Source: an uncultured Cellvibrio sp. (lineage in GTDB: Bacteria; Pseudomonadota; Gammaproteobacteria; Pseudomonadales; Cellvibrionaceae). From it: a stretch of 64,000 bases of DNA. The position numbers were made by a program, and so were the translations under genes. Of this stretch, positions 8,291-17,100 are shown one piece after another. The notes beneath the pieces were generated by a model that did not search any database, was not told the origin of the DNA, and worked only from the letters and a program-made list of their open reading frames with translations. Numbering within the stretch: position 1 is the first letter of the stretch; every line of letters begins with the position of its first letter. Where the stretch lies: assembly GCA_946480695.1 (NCBI GenBank), contig CAMLKG010000021.1, positions 7,087-71,086 on the forward strand. Direction: 5' to 3'.

Positions 8291-9877
8291 ATGAATCAAT
8301 CAGTTGCCCGGCAAGCAGTAACCAGTCACATAGTAGAACTTGGTTTTGCAGAGCGCGTAAGCAGTTTCCACGCTCAGGACGAACGCCGCAAAAAGGTACT
8401 GTTCGTTACACCGGAATATACGGGATTGATTAAGGCCGGGGGCCTGGGTGATGTGTCGGCGGCCCTGCCCCGCGCGCTGTCCCAGCATAGCGATGTGCGG
8501 ATATTAATCCCGGGCTACCGCGAGATTTTGCAAAAGGGCCTGCCGATAAAACCGATTGCCCGCCTGGATGGCTTGGCCAAGGTGCCCGCCTGCCGGATCG
8601 GCCAGCTGCAATTAAATGACGGGCCGATCATTTATGTGTTGCTGTGCCCGGAACTCTATGACCGCGAGGGTTCGCCCTACCTCTCGCCGGAAGGCAAGGA
8701 TTGGGAGGATAACCATATCCGTTTCGCGCGTTTGGGACTCGCCGCCGCGGATATAGCCCTGGGCAAAGGCCACCTGGGTTGGCGTCCAGATATTATCCAC
8801 GCCAATGATTGGCCGAGCGCCCTGGCCCCTGCCTATATGGCGTTGCGCAACCAGCCCACCCCCAGCTTGTTCACCATCCATAACCTGGCATTCCAGGGGT
8901 TGTTTGACCCGGCGAAAGGGGCTGACCTCGGCCTGCCCAACCAGGTATTTAATACCGAAGAGATGGAATTTTTTGGCAAGCTGTCGTTTATGAAAGCGGG
9001 CCTGGTGTATTCCAGTTCCATTACTACCGTCAGTGAAAATTACGCGCGGGAGATCACCCGCCCCGAGTTCGGCTGCGGTTTGCATGGGTTGTTGCAGCAA
9101 AAATTTGAGCGGGGACTATTGCAGGGCATCACCAACGGCATTGATGAAAGCTGGGAGCCCAGTTCAGACCCTTACCTGATCGCCGGGTTTGCAGCGCGCC
9201 AATGGGAGGCCAAACGGGTCAATACCCGCTATGTTGAACAGCGCTTCAACCTGGCGGCGAATGACGGGCCGATGTTCGCGGTAATTTCGCGCCTGGCTCC
9301 GCAAAAAGGCGTGGACCTGACGCTGGATGTTGCCGAATCCCTGATCCACGCCGGTGGCCGCCTGGCGGTGATGGGTACCGGTGATGCTTCATTGGAAAAT
9401 GCGCTGGTTAAACTGGCGAGGCGCTACCCCAAACAGGTGGGTGTGCACATCGGGTTTAATGAAATCGAGGCGCGCCGCTTCTTTGCCGGCAGCGATTTCC
9501 TATTGATGCCCTCGCGCTTTGAACCCTGTGGCTTGAGCCAGCTTTACGCACAACGTTGCGGCTCCCTGCCCATTGCCACCTGCACGGGCGGGTTGGCCGA
9601 TACCATCCAGGACGGCGTCAATGGGTTCCTGTTCAATGAGCCTACGGTGGCGAGTTATGACGGGGCGATTAAACGCGCGCTGAACGTCTACGAGCGCCCC
9701 GAACTGCTCAGTGCGATGCGCTGCCACGCGATGAAATCGCCCCAATATTGGCGCGAATCGGCACGCCCTTACCATTTGTTGTACCAGCAAGTCCTCAATC
9801 GGCGGCAATCAACACGCGGCTATCATCATGTTCATCCCCATTATTTAAGTGCCGGGGGGTTGCGCCAATGCCGGTAA
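8291..9877 (+). CDS. glgA: Glycogen synthase (ADP-glucose, GT5)
   Basis: 528 residues. It transfers glucose from ADP-glucose (or UDP-glucose) to alpha-1,4-glucan in the cytoplasm. The substrate loop KAGGLGDV lies near residue 43, the conserved GITNGIDESWEPSSDP in the middle, and the C-terminal GT-B signature PSRFEPCGLSQLYAQRCG with the catalytic Glu near residue 415. Length and motifs fit the TIGR02095 family. ATG 8291 is used because the family N-terminus begins there; upstream in-frame sequence overlaps mscS in another frame. The last 10 bases overlap treZ, implying translational coupling. As first gene of the operon it supplies the glucan that GlgX, TreY and TreZ turn into trehalose. Confidence 0.96.
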   Translation: MNQSVARQAVTSHIVELGFAERVSSFHAQDERRKKVLFVTPEYTGLIKAGGLGDVSAALPRALSQHSDVRILIPGYREILQKGLPIKPIARLDGLAKVPACRIGQLQLNDGPIIYVLLCPELYDREGSPYLSPEGKDWEDNHIRFARLGLAAADIALGKGHLGWRPDIIHANDWPSALAPAYMALRNQPTPSLFTIHNLAFQGLFDPAKGADLGLPNQVFNTEEMEFFGKLSFMKAGLVYSSSITTVSENYAREITRPEFGCGLHGLLQQKFERGLLQGITNGIDESWEPSSDPYLIAGFAARQWEAKRVNTRYVEQRFNLAANDGPMFAVISRLAPQKGVDLTLDVAESLIHAGGRLAVMGTGDASLENALVKLARRYPKQVGVHIGFNEIEARRFFAGSDFLLMPSRFEPCGLSQLYAQRCGSLPIATCTGGLADTIQDGVNGFLFNEPTVASYDGAIKRALNVYERPELLSAMRCHAMKSPQYWRESARPYHLLYQQVLNRRQSTRGYHHVHPHYLSAGGLRQCR

Positions 9878-11676
9878 GGACACATCACTTTGGGCCGGTG
9901 CCGCAAGACAATGGATACACCCGTTTTGCCCTTTGGGCCCCTGATGCGAAAACGGTGCACCTGCAATTGGAGGGCGGCGACGTCCTGCCGATGGAAAGCC
10001 ATGACGGCTGGTTCGGGATTTCCGCCCCGGCCATGGACGGTACCGGATACCGTTTCCTTATCGATAATGAGTTGTCAGTACCCGACCCCGCCGCCAATGC
10101 CCAACGCGGGGATATCCATAACTGGAGCCTGGTGGTAAACCACGCGGCTTACCCCTGGAACTGCGCTGACTGGCGTGGTCGCCCCTGGCACGAAACCGTT
10201 ATCTATGAGTTACATGTCGGCCTGATGGGTGGTTTTGCCGGTGTCACCAGGCATTTGCCATTGCTGATGGAGCTGGGTATTACCGCGATTGAACTTATGC
10301 CTTTGCATGAATTCCCCGGCAGTCGGAATTGGGGGTATGACGGTGCCTTGTTGTTCGCCCCCGAAGCCAGCTACGGCAGCCCCGCTGAACTCAAACACCT
10401 GGTCGATTGCGCCCATGAGCTGGGCATCATGGTATTTGTCGATGTGGTGTATAACCATTTCGGGCCGGACGGTAACTACCTGGGCCGCTATGCGAGCCCG
10501 TTTTTCCGCCAGGACGAACATACGCCCTGGGGTGCCGCCATTGATTTTGGCCGGACAGAAGTGCGCGAGTTTTTTATTGAAAACGCACTTATGTGGGTAC
10601 TGGATTACCGCGTGGATGGGTTGCGGTTTGACGCTGTACATGCGATCCGGGATACCCGCTTCCTGGTGGATATGGCGGCACAGATCCGTGCGGCGGTCCC
10701 CGAGCGCCATGTGCATTTGATGCTGGAAAACGAGCACAACGCAGCCTCCCTGTTAAGCCAGGGCTTCACCGCGCAGTGGAACGACGATGGCCATAATATC
10801 CTGCATCACTTATTGACCGGCGAACACGAAGGCTATTACGCCGACTTCGCTGAGCAGCCAACCGCCAAGCTTGCCCGCTTCCTGAACGAAGGGTTCATCT
10901 TCCAGGGCCAGGCCACACGGCAGGGTAAACCCCGCGGCGAACCCAGCGGCCATTTGCCGCCCACCGCTTTCATTTTATTTTTGCAAAACCATGATCAAAT
11001 CGGTAACCGCGCCTTTGGCGAACGCATCCACCAACTGGCGAACCGGCAGGCGCTGGAAGCGACTATGGTGCTTGTCTTGCTCTCCCCCATGGTGCCCTTG
11101 CTCTTTATGGGCGAGGAATGGGGCGCGGACCAACCCTTCCTGTATTTCACTGATCACAACGATGAGTTGGCCGAGGCGGTCTGCAATGGCCGGCGCAACG
11201 AGTTCGCCGCTTTCAGCCTGTTTGCGGAGGAAAACAATCGCGACCGGATCCCGGACCCCAACATCGCAGATACCTTTAACCGCTCGCGACTGGATTACGC
11301 GGCCTGCCTGCAACCGGAGCACCGCGAACGGTTGAGTTTTTATCGCGAGCTGGTTGCACTACGCCACCGGGAAATAGTCCCGCGCCTGGCGGGCGCACGC
11401 ACCGACGGCACCCGGATTCTGGGCGACAAAGCGGTGAGCGCCTGCTGGATACTCAACGACGGGCGCGAGTTGCGGATCGACCTCAATTTGGGTGAGCAGG
11501 CGGTTCCGGTGAATCCGCCCTGGGAGGGCAACCGGATTCTCTACGACTACCGGGTGGGAAGCCATCACCAGGACAATATTTTGCCCGCCTTGAGCGCCCT
11601 GGCGAGTTTGGAGCACCCACATTGGGAGGAAGATGCAGCGGATCGCATCGTTGACATAGGACAGCACAAAGTATGA
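9868..11676 (+). CDS. treZ: Malto-oligosyltrehalose trehalohydrolase
   Basis: 602 residues, a GH13 enzyme that releases free trehalose from maltooligosyl-trehalose made by TreY. An N-terminal carbohydrate-binding-like beta domain (about 1-95, FALWAPDAKTVHLQLEGG) is followed by the catalytic barrel. Visible catalytic residues are the nucleophile Asp in GLRFDAVHAI, the acid/base Glu in LMLENEHN and the third Asp in FLQNHDQIGNR. The start is ATG 9868, inside the end of glgA; a GGGGGG run upstream can serve as ribosome site. The stop overlaps the treY start in an ATGA, so the two enzymes of the pathway are translationally coupled. Pseudomonas places malQ between treZ and treY; here it is missing. 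Confidence 0.96.
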   Translation: MPVRTHHFGPVPQDNGYTRFALWAPDAKTVHLQLEGGDVLPMESHDGWFGISAPAMDGTGYRFLIDNELSVPDPAANAQRGDIHNWSLVVNHAAYPWNCADWRGRPWHETVIYELHVGLMGGFAGVTRHLPLLMELGITAIELMPLHEFPGSRNWGYDGALLFAPEASYGSPAELKHLVDCAHELGIMVFVDVVYNHFGPDGNYLGRYASPFFRQDEHTPWGAAIDFGRTEVREFFIENALMWVLDYRVDGLRFDAVHAIRDTRFLVDMAAQIRAAVPERHVHLMLENEHNAASLLSQGFTAQWNDDGHNILHHLLTGEHEGYYADFAEQPTAKLARFLNEGFIFQGQATRQGKPRGEPSGHLPPTAFILFLQNHDQIGNRAFGERIHQLANRQALEATMVLVLLSPMVPLLFMGEEWGADQPFLYFTDHNDELAEAVCNGRRNEFAAFSLFAEENNRDRIPDPNIADTFNRSRLDYAACLQPEHRERLSFYRELVALRHREIVPRLAGARTDGTRILGDKAVSACWILNDGRELRIDLNLGEQAVPVNPPWEGNRILYDYRVGSHHQDNILPALSALASLEHPHWEEDAADRIVDIGQHKV

Positions 11677-14564
11677 CCGCCCCCAGAGCCACCCTGCGCC
11701 TGCAATTTCACAGCGGTTTTCGTTTTGACGACGCCCTGGCGCTCATGCCTTATTTCCTCAAATTGGGTGTCAGCCATATTTATGCCTCACCGATACTTAA
11801 GGCACGGCCTGGCTCTACCTACGGCTACGACATGGTGGACCCCACCTGTGTCAATCCCGAGCTGGGCGGGGAGGAAGGCCTGCGCCGCCTCGCGGATGCA
11901 CTCCATAAGGAACATATGGGGTTGATTGTCGATTTCGTCCCCAACCATATGGCAGTGGGCGGCGCAAGCAATCCCTGGTGGCTAAGCGTACTGGAATGGG
12001 GGCAGCGGAGCCCTTACGCGCGCTTCTTCGACATCAATTGGAACTCGCCGGACCCGTTGCTTAAGGGCCAGTTATTAGTCCCTTTCCTGCGTACCGACTA
12101 CGGCGAAGTATTGGTGAGCGGCGAACTTCCCCTGCGTTTTTGTGCGGATAACGGCAGCTTTTACCTGGAGCATTTCGACCACCGCTTCCCGGTCTATCCC
12201 CCTACCTATGCCGACATCCTGGTCCATGGCCAGCGCGATGAACTCCGCGCACTGGCGCGTCGCTTCAAAGCATTGGAGCAACGCCAGGATTATTTCGAGC
12301 AAGCCGAACTCTTGCAACGGCAACTGCATTTACTGGCCCAGGACAATAACCTCGCAGCTGGCATAGCGGAGGCGGTAACCCGGTTTACCGTGGAACACGG
12401 CAGCGAACCAAATGCCAGCCAGGTACAACGATTGCACCAATTGCTTGAGCGGCAGCACTATCGCCTCGCAAGCTGGCGCACCGCCGCCGACGATATTAAT
12501 TGGCGCCGCTTCTTTGACATAAACGAGCTGGGCGCACTGCGAACCGAGCGCGCCTTTGTGTTTGAAGCCATACACGCCAAGCTGTTTGAGTTAATCGGGC
12601 AAGGGGTAATCAATGGGTTGCGCATCGACCACGTGGACGGTTTAGCCAATCCCAGGGCTTATTGCCGCAAATTGCGCCGCCGCGTTAACCGGCTTGTACC
12701 CCACCCCGACCAATTTGCCATCTATGTGGAGAAAATCCTCGCCGATGGGGAATACCTGCCCGGCGACTGGCTGGTCAACGGAACCACCGGGTACGAATTT
12801 ATGAACCAGGTATCGCTGCTCCAGCATGATCCGCTGGGGGCATTGCAATTGCACGGCTTGTGGCAGGAAACCAGCAACCGGCCCGGCTTTAGGGAAGAGG
12901 TGATTGAGGCCCGCCGCCTGATCCTGTCCACCTCGCTGGCAAGTGACGTAGAGAGCCTCGCCCAAAAACTGCTGTTGGTTGCCCGCGCCGATATAGCGAC
13001 CCGCGACCTCACCCTCGGTGCCATTCGCCGCGCCTTGTTTGAACTGATTGTATATTTTCCCGTGTATCGCACCTATTCCAGCGCCTGTGCGCGTACACCG
13101 CAGGAACAAGCGGCCTTCTCCCAGGCGCTGGAAGAGGCAAAATCCACATTGCAGGAAAACGATTGGCCGCTGCTGGAATACCTGGACCGCTGGCTGGGCG
13201 GCCAACCATTGCGCGGGCTTCCTCCCGACCAGGCGCGCCGGTTGCGCCGCAAGACCATCGCGCACTTCCAGCAAGTAACCTCACCCGCCGCGGCCAAGGC
13301 AGTGGAAGACACCGCCTGCTACCGTTCAGTCGTGCTCTTGTCACGCAATGATGTGGGGTTTGACCCGGCCCGGTTTAGCGCTACCCCTTCCCAGTTCCAC
13401 CAGATGGCAAGCCAGCGCGCGGATGCCTTTCCCGACAATTTGCTGGCGACCGCCACCCACGACCATAAGCGCGGGGAAGACACCCGTGCGCGCATAGCGG
13501 CAATCAGCGAACGTTCGGTCTGGTTTGCCGGAAAAGTACAGGAGTGGCGCGCCCTCGCCCAACCCTGGCGCACAGAACTGGAAGACGGCCCGGCGCCCTC
13601 ACCCGGCGACGAACTGGCGCTTTACCAAACCCTGCTGGGCTCCTGGCCACTCGATTTACCGGTACCGGACATCGACCCCGATACAAACTTATCGGATGAT
13701 AAGGAAGCTTCCTATGGGAAATCGGTGTTGGAAAACAACGAAACGCCGACAAAAGCGCTGGCCACTTATCTGGAGCGACTGCTCGGCTGGCAAGAAAAAG
13801 CGATCCGCGAAGCGAAACTGCGCACACGCTGGACCAGCCCCAACCCGACCTACGAAAATGCTTGCCGCGAATTCCTTACCCGGCTCCTGACAGCCGGGGA
13901 AACCCGGCCACTGCGTGAGGACATCCGGGCCGCCGCCATGAGCCTCGCCCCGGCCGGCGCCCTGAACAGCCTCAGCCAGACCCTGCTGCGCATGACCAGC
14001 CCCGGCGTCCCTGACCTTTACCAGGGTTGTGATTTCTGGGACTTCAGCCTGGTGGACCCGGACAATCGGCGCCTCGTGGACTATGCCCCCCGGCTCGCCG
14101 CCATGGAAAGCTCGGTGGCCCCCGGGGAGCTGGTCAACCAATGGCGCAACGGTTACATCAAGCAATATGTCATCCGCAAAACACTCGGGCTGCGCAACAT
14201 GACCCCCGAAGTATTCAGTCGCGGCCAGTATGAACCCCTGGCGGTGACCGGCACCCACGCGGAACGAATCCTTGGTTTCGCGCGCCGCTACCAGGAGCAA
14301 TGGCTGGTTGTGGTAATACCCCGCTTGGCCGCAGGCCTGCTGGGCGACAGCGATATCCCGTTTGTTCCACCGGAAAACTGGGCAGACACCCGCCTGGTCT
14401 TGCCTCCCACCCTGGCCAACCAGCGCCTGGTGAGCCCGTTTTCCAAGCTTCCTTACCAAGTCGGAGCCGGGGCGACGGTGGAGATCCGTGAGCTTTTGGC
14501 GGACTTCCCCATCAACCTGCTCTACCTATCACTTTCACCGGAGGTACACCATGCAACCCAATGA
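11673..14564 (+). CDS. treY: Malto-oligosyltrehalose synthase
   Basis: 963 residues, a GH13 enzyme that turns the reducing-end alpha-1,4 bond of maltooligosaccharides into an alpha,alpha-1,1 bond, the first step of trehalose formation from glycogen. The N-terminus (TLRLQFHSGFRFDDAL ... YASPILKARPGSTYGYD) and VDFVPNHMAV are diagnostic. The nucleophile Asp is in GLRIDHVDGLANP, with Glu in IYVEKIL and a late Asp in ATHDHKRGEDTRARI. It is longer than many TreY proteins (700-800) but similar to the pseudomonad forms. The start overlaps treZ by 4 bases and the end overlaps the DUF2934 gene by 14. Local base composition is very G+C-rich, which creates several long antisense open frames that I regard as shadows. 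Confidence 0.96.
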   Translation: MTAPRATLRLQFHSGFRFDDALALMPYFLKLGVSHIYASPILKARPGSTYGYDMVDPTCVNPELGGEEGLRRLADALHKEHMGLIVDFVPNHMAVGGASNPWWLSVLEWGQRSPYARFFDINWNSPDPLLKGQLLVPFLRTDYGEVLVSGELPLRFCADNGSFYLEHFDHRFPVYPPTYADILVHGQRDELRALARRFKALEQRQDYFEQAELLQRQLHLLAQDNNLAAGIAEAVTRFTVEHGSEPNASQVQRLHQLLERQHYRLASWRTAADDINWRRFFDINELGALRTERAFVFEAIHAKLFELIGQGVINGLRIDHVDGLANPRAYCRKLRRRVNRLVPHPDQFAIYVEKILADGEYLPGDWLVNGTTGYEFMNQVSLLQHDPLGALQLHGLWQETSNRPGFREEVIEARRLILSTSLASDVESLAQKLLLVARADIATRDLTLGAIRRALFELIVYFPVYRTYSSACARTPQEQAAFSQALEEAKSTLQENDWPLLEYLDRWLGGQPLRGLPPDQARRLRRKTIAHFQQVTSPAAAKAVEDTACYRSVVLLSRNDVGFDPARFSATPSQFHQMASQRADAFPDNLLATATHDHKRGEDTRARIAAISERSVWFAGKVQEWRALAQPWRTELEDGPAPSPGDELALYQTLLGSWPLDLPVPDIDPDTNLSDDKEASYGKSVLENNETPTKALATYLERLLGWQEKAIREAKLRTRWTSPNPTYENACREFLTRLLTAGETRPLREDIRAAAMSLAPAGALNSLSQTLLRMTSPGVPDLYQGCDFWDFSLVDPDNRRLVDYAPRLAAMESSVAPGELVNQWRNGYIKQYVIRKTLGLRNMTPEVFSRGQYEPLAVTGTHAERILGFARRYQEQWLVVVIPRLAAGLLGDSDIPFVPPENWADTRLVLPPTLANQRLVSPFSKLPYQVGAGATVEIRELLADFPINLLYLSLSPEVHHATQ

Positions 14565-14874
14565 ACAGGTCATACGCAAATTCGCCCACCAAATCTGGGA
14601 GTCCGAAGGTAAACCGGAAGGCCAGGCTGCCCGCCATTGGGAAATGGCCTGCAAGCTCGCCACAGGGGAGCTGGGGCCTGCGGACCCCTTTGAGCCCTTG
14701 TCCAACATTAATACCTATGTGCTTCCCGCCGACCAGGACACTACCCAGGCCACGGCCTCTGACCCCCGGCAGGCAAAGTCGCGCCCGAAAGCAAAAGCGG
14801 TTATTGACGACCCTGACGCCGCCCCGAAAAAACGCGCATCGCGTGCCAGTAAGGCGGCCCAGCAACAAAGTTGA
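14551..14874 (+). CDS. DUF2934 protein embedded in the trehalose operon
   Basis: 107 residues. The N-terminal 40 residues (VIRKFAHQIWESEGKPEGQAARHWEMA) match the DUF2934 helix pair. The rest is a low-complexity, basic and probably disordered tail (KSRPKAKAVIDD ... KKRASRASKAAQQQS). The family has no known activity but recurs between treY and glgX in Pseudomonas, so a role linked to glucan or trehalose metabolism is an inference from context. ATG 14551 follows a strong CCGGAGG site and overlaps the end of treY. The next gene, glgX, starts 28 bases after its stop. Confidence 0.85.
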   Translation: MQPNEQVIRKFAHQIWESEGKPEGQAARHWEMACKLATGELGPADPFEPLSNINTYVLPADQDTTQATASDPRQAKSRPKAKAVIDDPDAAPKKRASRASKAAQQQS

Positions 14875-14902
14875 TCCACACCACAAAAAGGGAAAATAGT
14901 GA

Positions 14903-17050
14903 ATGAATACCCATGTAGCTTCCCCACAGGTTAAAACCCGTTCGCGCGTTGGCGAAGGCCACCCTTTCCCCCTCGGGGCAACCTGGGATGGCCTGGGCGT
15001 TAACTTTGCGCTCTTTTCCGCCAATGCCACCAAGGTAGAGCTTTGCCTCTTTGACGCCCATGGAAAACATGAGCTGGAGCGCATTGAGCTACCCGAGTAC
15101 ACGGATGAAATCTGGCACGGCTACTTACCCGACGCGCGCCCCGGCCAGGTTTACGGCTACCGCGTGTACGGCCCTTACGAACCGGAAGCCGGACACAGGT
15201 TCAATCCTAACAAACTGTTAATTGATCCTTACGCCAAGCAGTTGGTCGGGGAATTGAAATGGTCGGATTGCCTGTTTGGCTACACCATCGGCTCCCCGGA
15301 CATGGACCTTAGCTTCGATGAGCGGGACAGTGCCCCTTACATACCCAAATCCAAGGTTGTTGACGCCGCCTTTACCTGGGGTAACTACCAGTTCAAACGC
15401 ATCCCTACGGACAGGGCCATCATTTACGAAACCCATGTGCGCGGCATCAGCATGCTCCACCCCTCCGTACCGCAGCATTTGCGCGGTACCTTCGCTGGCT
15501 TAACCAATCCGGACCTGCTGGAGCACATCCGCTCATTGGGTGTCACCAGCGTTGAACTATTGCCCATCCACGCCTTTGTGGATGAGCAGCATTTGCTGGA
15601 ACGGGGTTTGAAGAATTACTGGGGCTACAACACCATCGCATTTTTCGCACCCCACACACCTTACCTGGCCAGCGGTCACCTGAATGAATTCAAGGGCATG
15701 GTGGCCCATTTCCACGAGGCGGGACTGGAGGTAATCCTGGATGTGGTATACAACCATACCGCTGAAGGCAATGAACTGGGGCCGACGCTTTCCCTGCGCG
15801 GGATAGATAACTCGACCTATTACCGCCTGCTACCCGGTAACAAGCGCTATTACATCAATGACTCGGGCACCGGCAATACCCTGGACCTGAGCCATCCGTG
15901 CGTACTGCGCATGGTTACCGACTCCCTGCGCTACTGGGCAGTGGATATGGGTGTTGACGGTTTCCGCTTCGATTTGGGAACCATCCTGGCGCGCGCCAAG
16001 AGCGGGTTTGACGAACGCCACGGTTTCCATGTGGCGTGTCGGCAAGACCCCTTGCTTAGCCAGATAAAACTGATTGCCGAACCTTGGGATTGCGGTATGG
16101 GCGGTTACCAGGTCGGTGCCTTTCCACCCGGCTGGCTGGAATGGAACGACAGGTTCCGCGATACGGCGCGCGCCTTCTGGCGCGGTGACCAGGGACAAAT
16201 CCAGGAATTGGCCAGCCGTATTACCGCTTCCGGCGATGTCTTCAACCGCCGCGGGCGTCGCCCCTCCGCCTCGGTCAATTTCGTGACCGCACACGACGGA
16301 TTTACCCTTCATGACCTGGTGACCTATGAGCACAAGCACAACGAAGCAAATGGGCACGACAATAGCGACGGTACGGACAATAACCTCTCCGCCAATTATG
16401 GCTGCGAGGGGCCAACCGACGACGAAAACATCCTGCGCCTGCGCCAGCGCCAGATGCGCAATATGATGGCAACGCTACTGTTTTCACAAGGAACACCGAT
16501 GATCGTTTCCGGTGATGAATTCGCCCACACGCAACACGGCAATAACAATGTGTATTGCCAGGATAATGACATCAGCTGGATTAATTGGGATATCCAGGAG
16601 CAGGGAAAAACCATGCTGGAGTTCACGCGCCGGCTTATTAAAATGCGCCACGCCTATCCCATGTTACGCCGGGGACGCTTTTTGGTCGGTGAATACAACG
16701 AAGAACTGGATGTGAAAGACGTCAGTTGGATCGCCCCTACCGGGGAGGAAATGACCGAAGATAATTGGCACGACCCTGAACTGCGCTGCCTGGGGATGAT
16801 GATGGACGGGCGCGCACAACCTACCGGGATCCATCGCCGGGGATTGGATGCCACTTTACTGCTTGTCCTTAATGCCCAGGCTGACGCCGTTAACTTCAAA
16901 CTGCCCAGCGTGCCGCAAGGGAACGGCTGGCGGTGTTTAATCGACACCAACCAACCTTATAAAAACAAACACAGCTTTTTCCATTTCGGCCAGGACTTTC
17001 TGGTAACGGACCGTTCATTGCTGTTATTTGAATTGAAACGAAGAAGTTGA
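14903..17050 (+). CDS. glgX: Glycogen debranching enzyme GlgX
   Basis: 715 residues, a GH13 isoamylase-type enzyme that hydrolyses alpha-1,6 branches of (limit-dextrin) glycogen and provides linear maltodextrins for TreY. An N-terminal CBM48-like domain (LGATWDGLGVNFALFSANA, about 23-110) precedes the barrel. Visible catalytic residues are Asp in VDGFRFDLGTIL, Glu in LIAEPWDCG and Asp in NFVTAHDGFTLHDL. The NYWGYNTIAFFAPH and HKHNEANGHDN blocks are typical of GlgX. ATG 14903 follows an AAAAGGGA site. It is the last gene of the operon. The only possible branching-enzyme gene (glgB) would have to lie elsewhere, since a debranching enzyme presupposes branched glucan. Confidence 0.96.
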   Translation: MNTHVASPQVKTRSRVGEGHPFPLGATWDGLGVNFALFSANATKVELCLFDAHGKHELERIELPEYTDEIWHGYLPDARPGQVYGYRVYGPYEPEAGHRFNPNKLLIDPYAKQLVGELKWSDCLFGYTIGSPDMDLSFDERDSAPYIPKSKVVDAAFTWGNYQFKRIPTDRAIIYETHVRGISMLHPSVPQHLRGTFAGLTNPDLLEHIRSLGVTSVELLPIHAFVDEQHLLERGLKNYWGYNTIAFFAPHTPYLASGHLNEFKGMVAHFHEAGLEVILDVVYNHTAEGNELGPTLSLRGIDNSTYYRLLPGNKRYYINDSGTGNTLDLSHPCVLRMVTDSLRYWAVDMGVDGFRFDLGTILARAKSGFDERHGFHVACRQDPLLSQIKLIAEPWDCGMGGYQVGAFPPGWLEWNDRFRDTARAFWRGDQGQIQELASRITASGDVFNRRGRRPSASVNFVTAHDGFTLHDLVTYEHKHNEANGHDNSDGTDNNLSANYGCEGPTDDENILRLRQRQMRNMMATLLFSQGTPMIVSGDEFAHTQHGNNNVYCQDNDISWINWDIQEQGKTMLEFTRRLIKMRHAYPMLRRGRFLVGEYNEELDVKDVSWIAPTGEEMTEDNWHDPELRCLGMMMDGRAQPTGIHRRGLDATLLLVLNAQADAVNFKLPSVPQGNGWRCLIDTNQPYKNKHSFFHFGQDFLVTDRSLLLFELKRRS

Positions 17051-17100
17051 TGAATAGGACAAGTCGCATTTATTAGCAACGACCGGCGCAACAACAGCCG

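Noticed and set aside
13689..14459. Long minus-strand open frame (256 codons) antisense to treY
   Set aside because: It lies wholly inside treY, in very G+C-rich sequence where stops are rare, has no ribosome site and encodes a low-complexity Gly/Arg/Ala/Pro protein without family resemblance. The same applies to 12642-13274 minus.
17051..17100. Terminator between convergent glgX and comEC
   Set aside because: I looked for a hairpin with U-tract in this 50-base gap and found none that is convincing.
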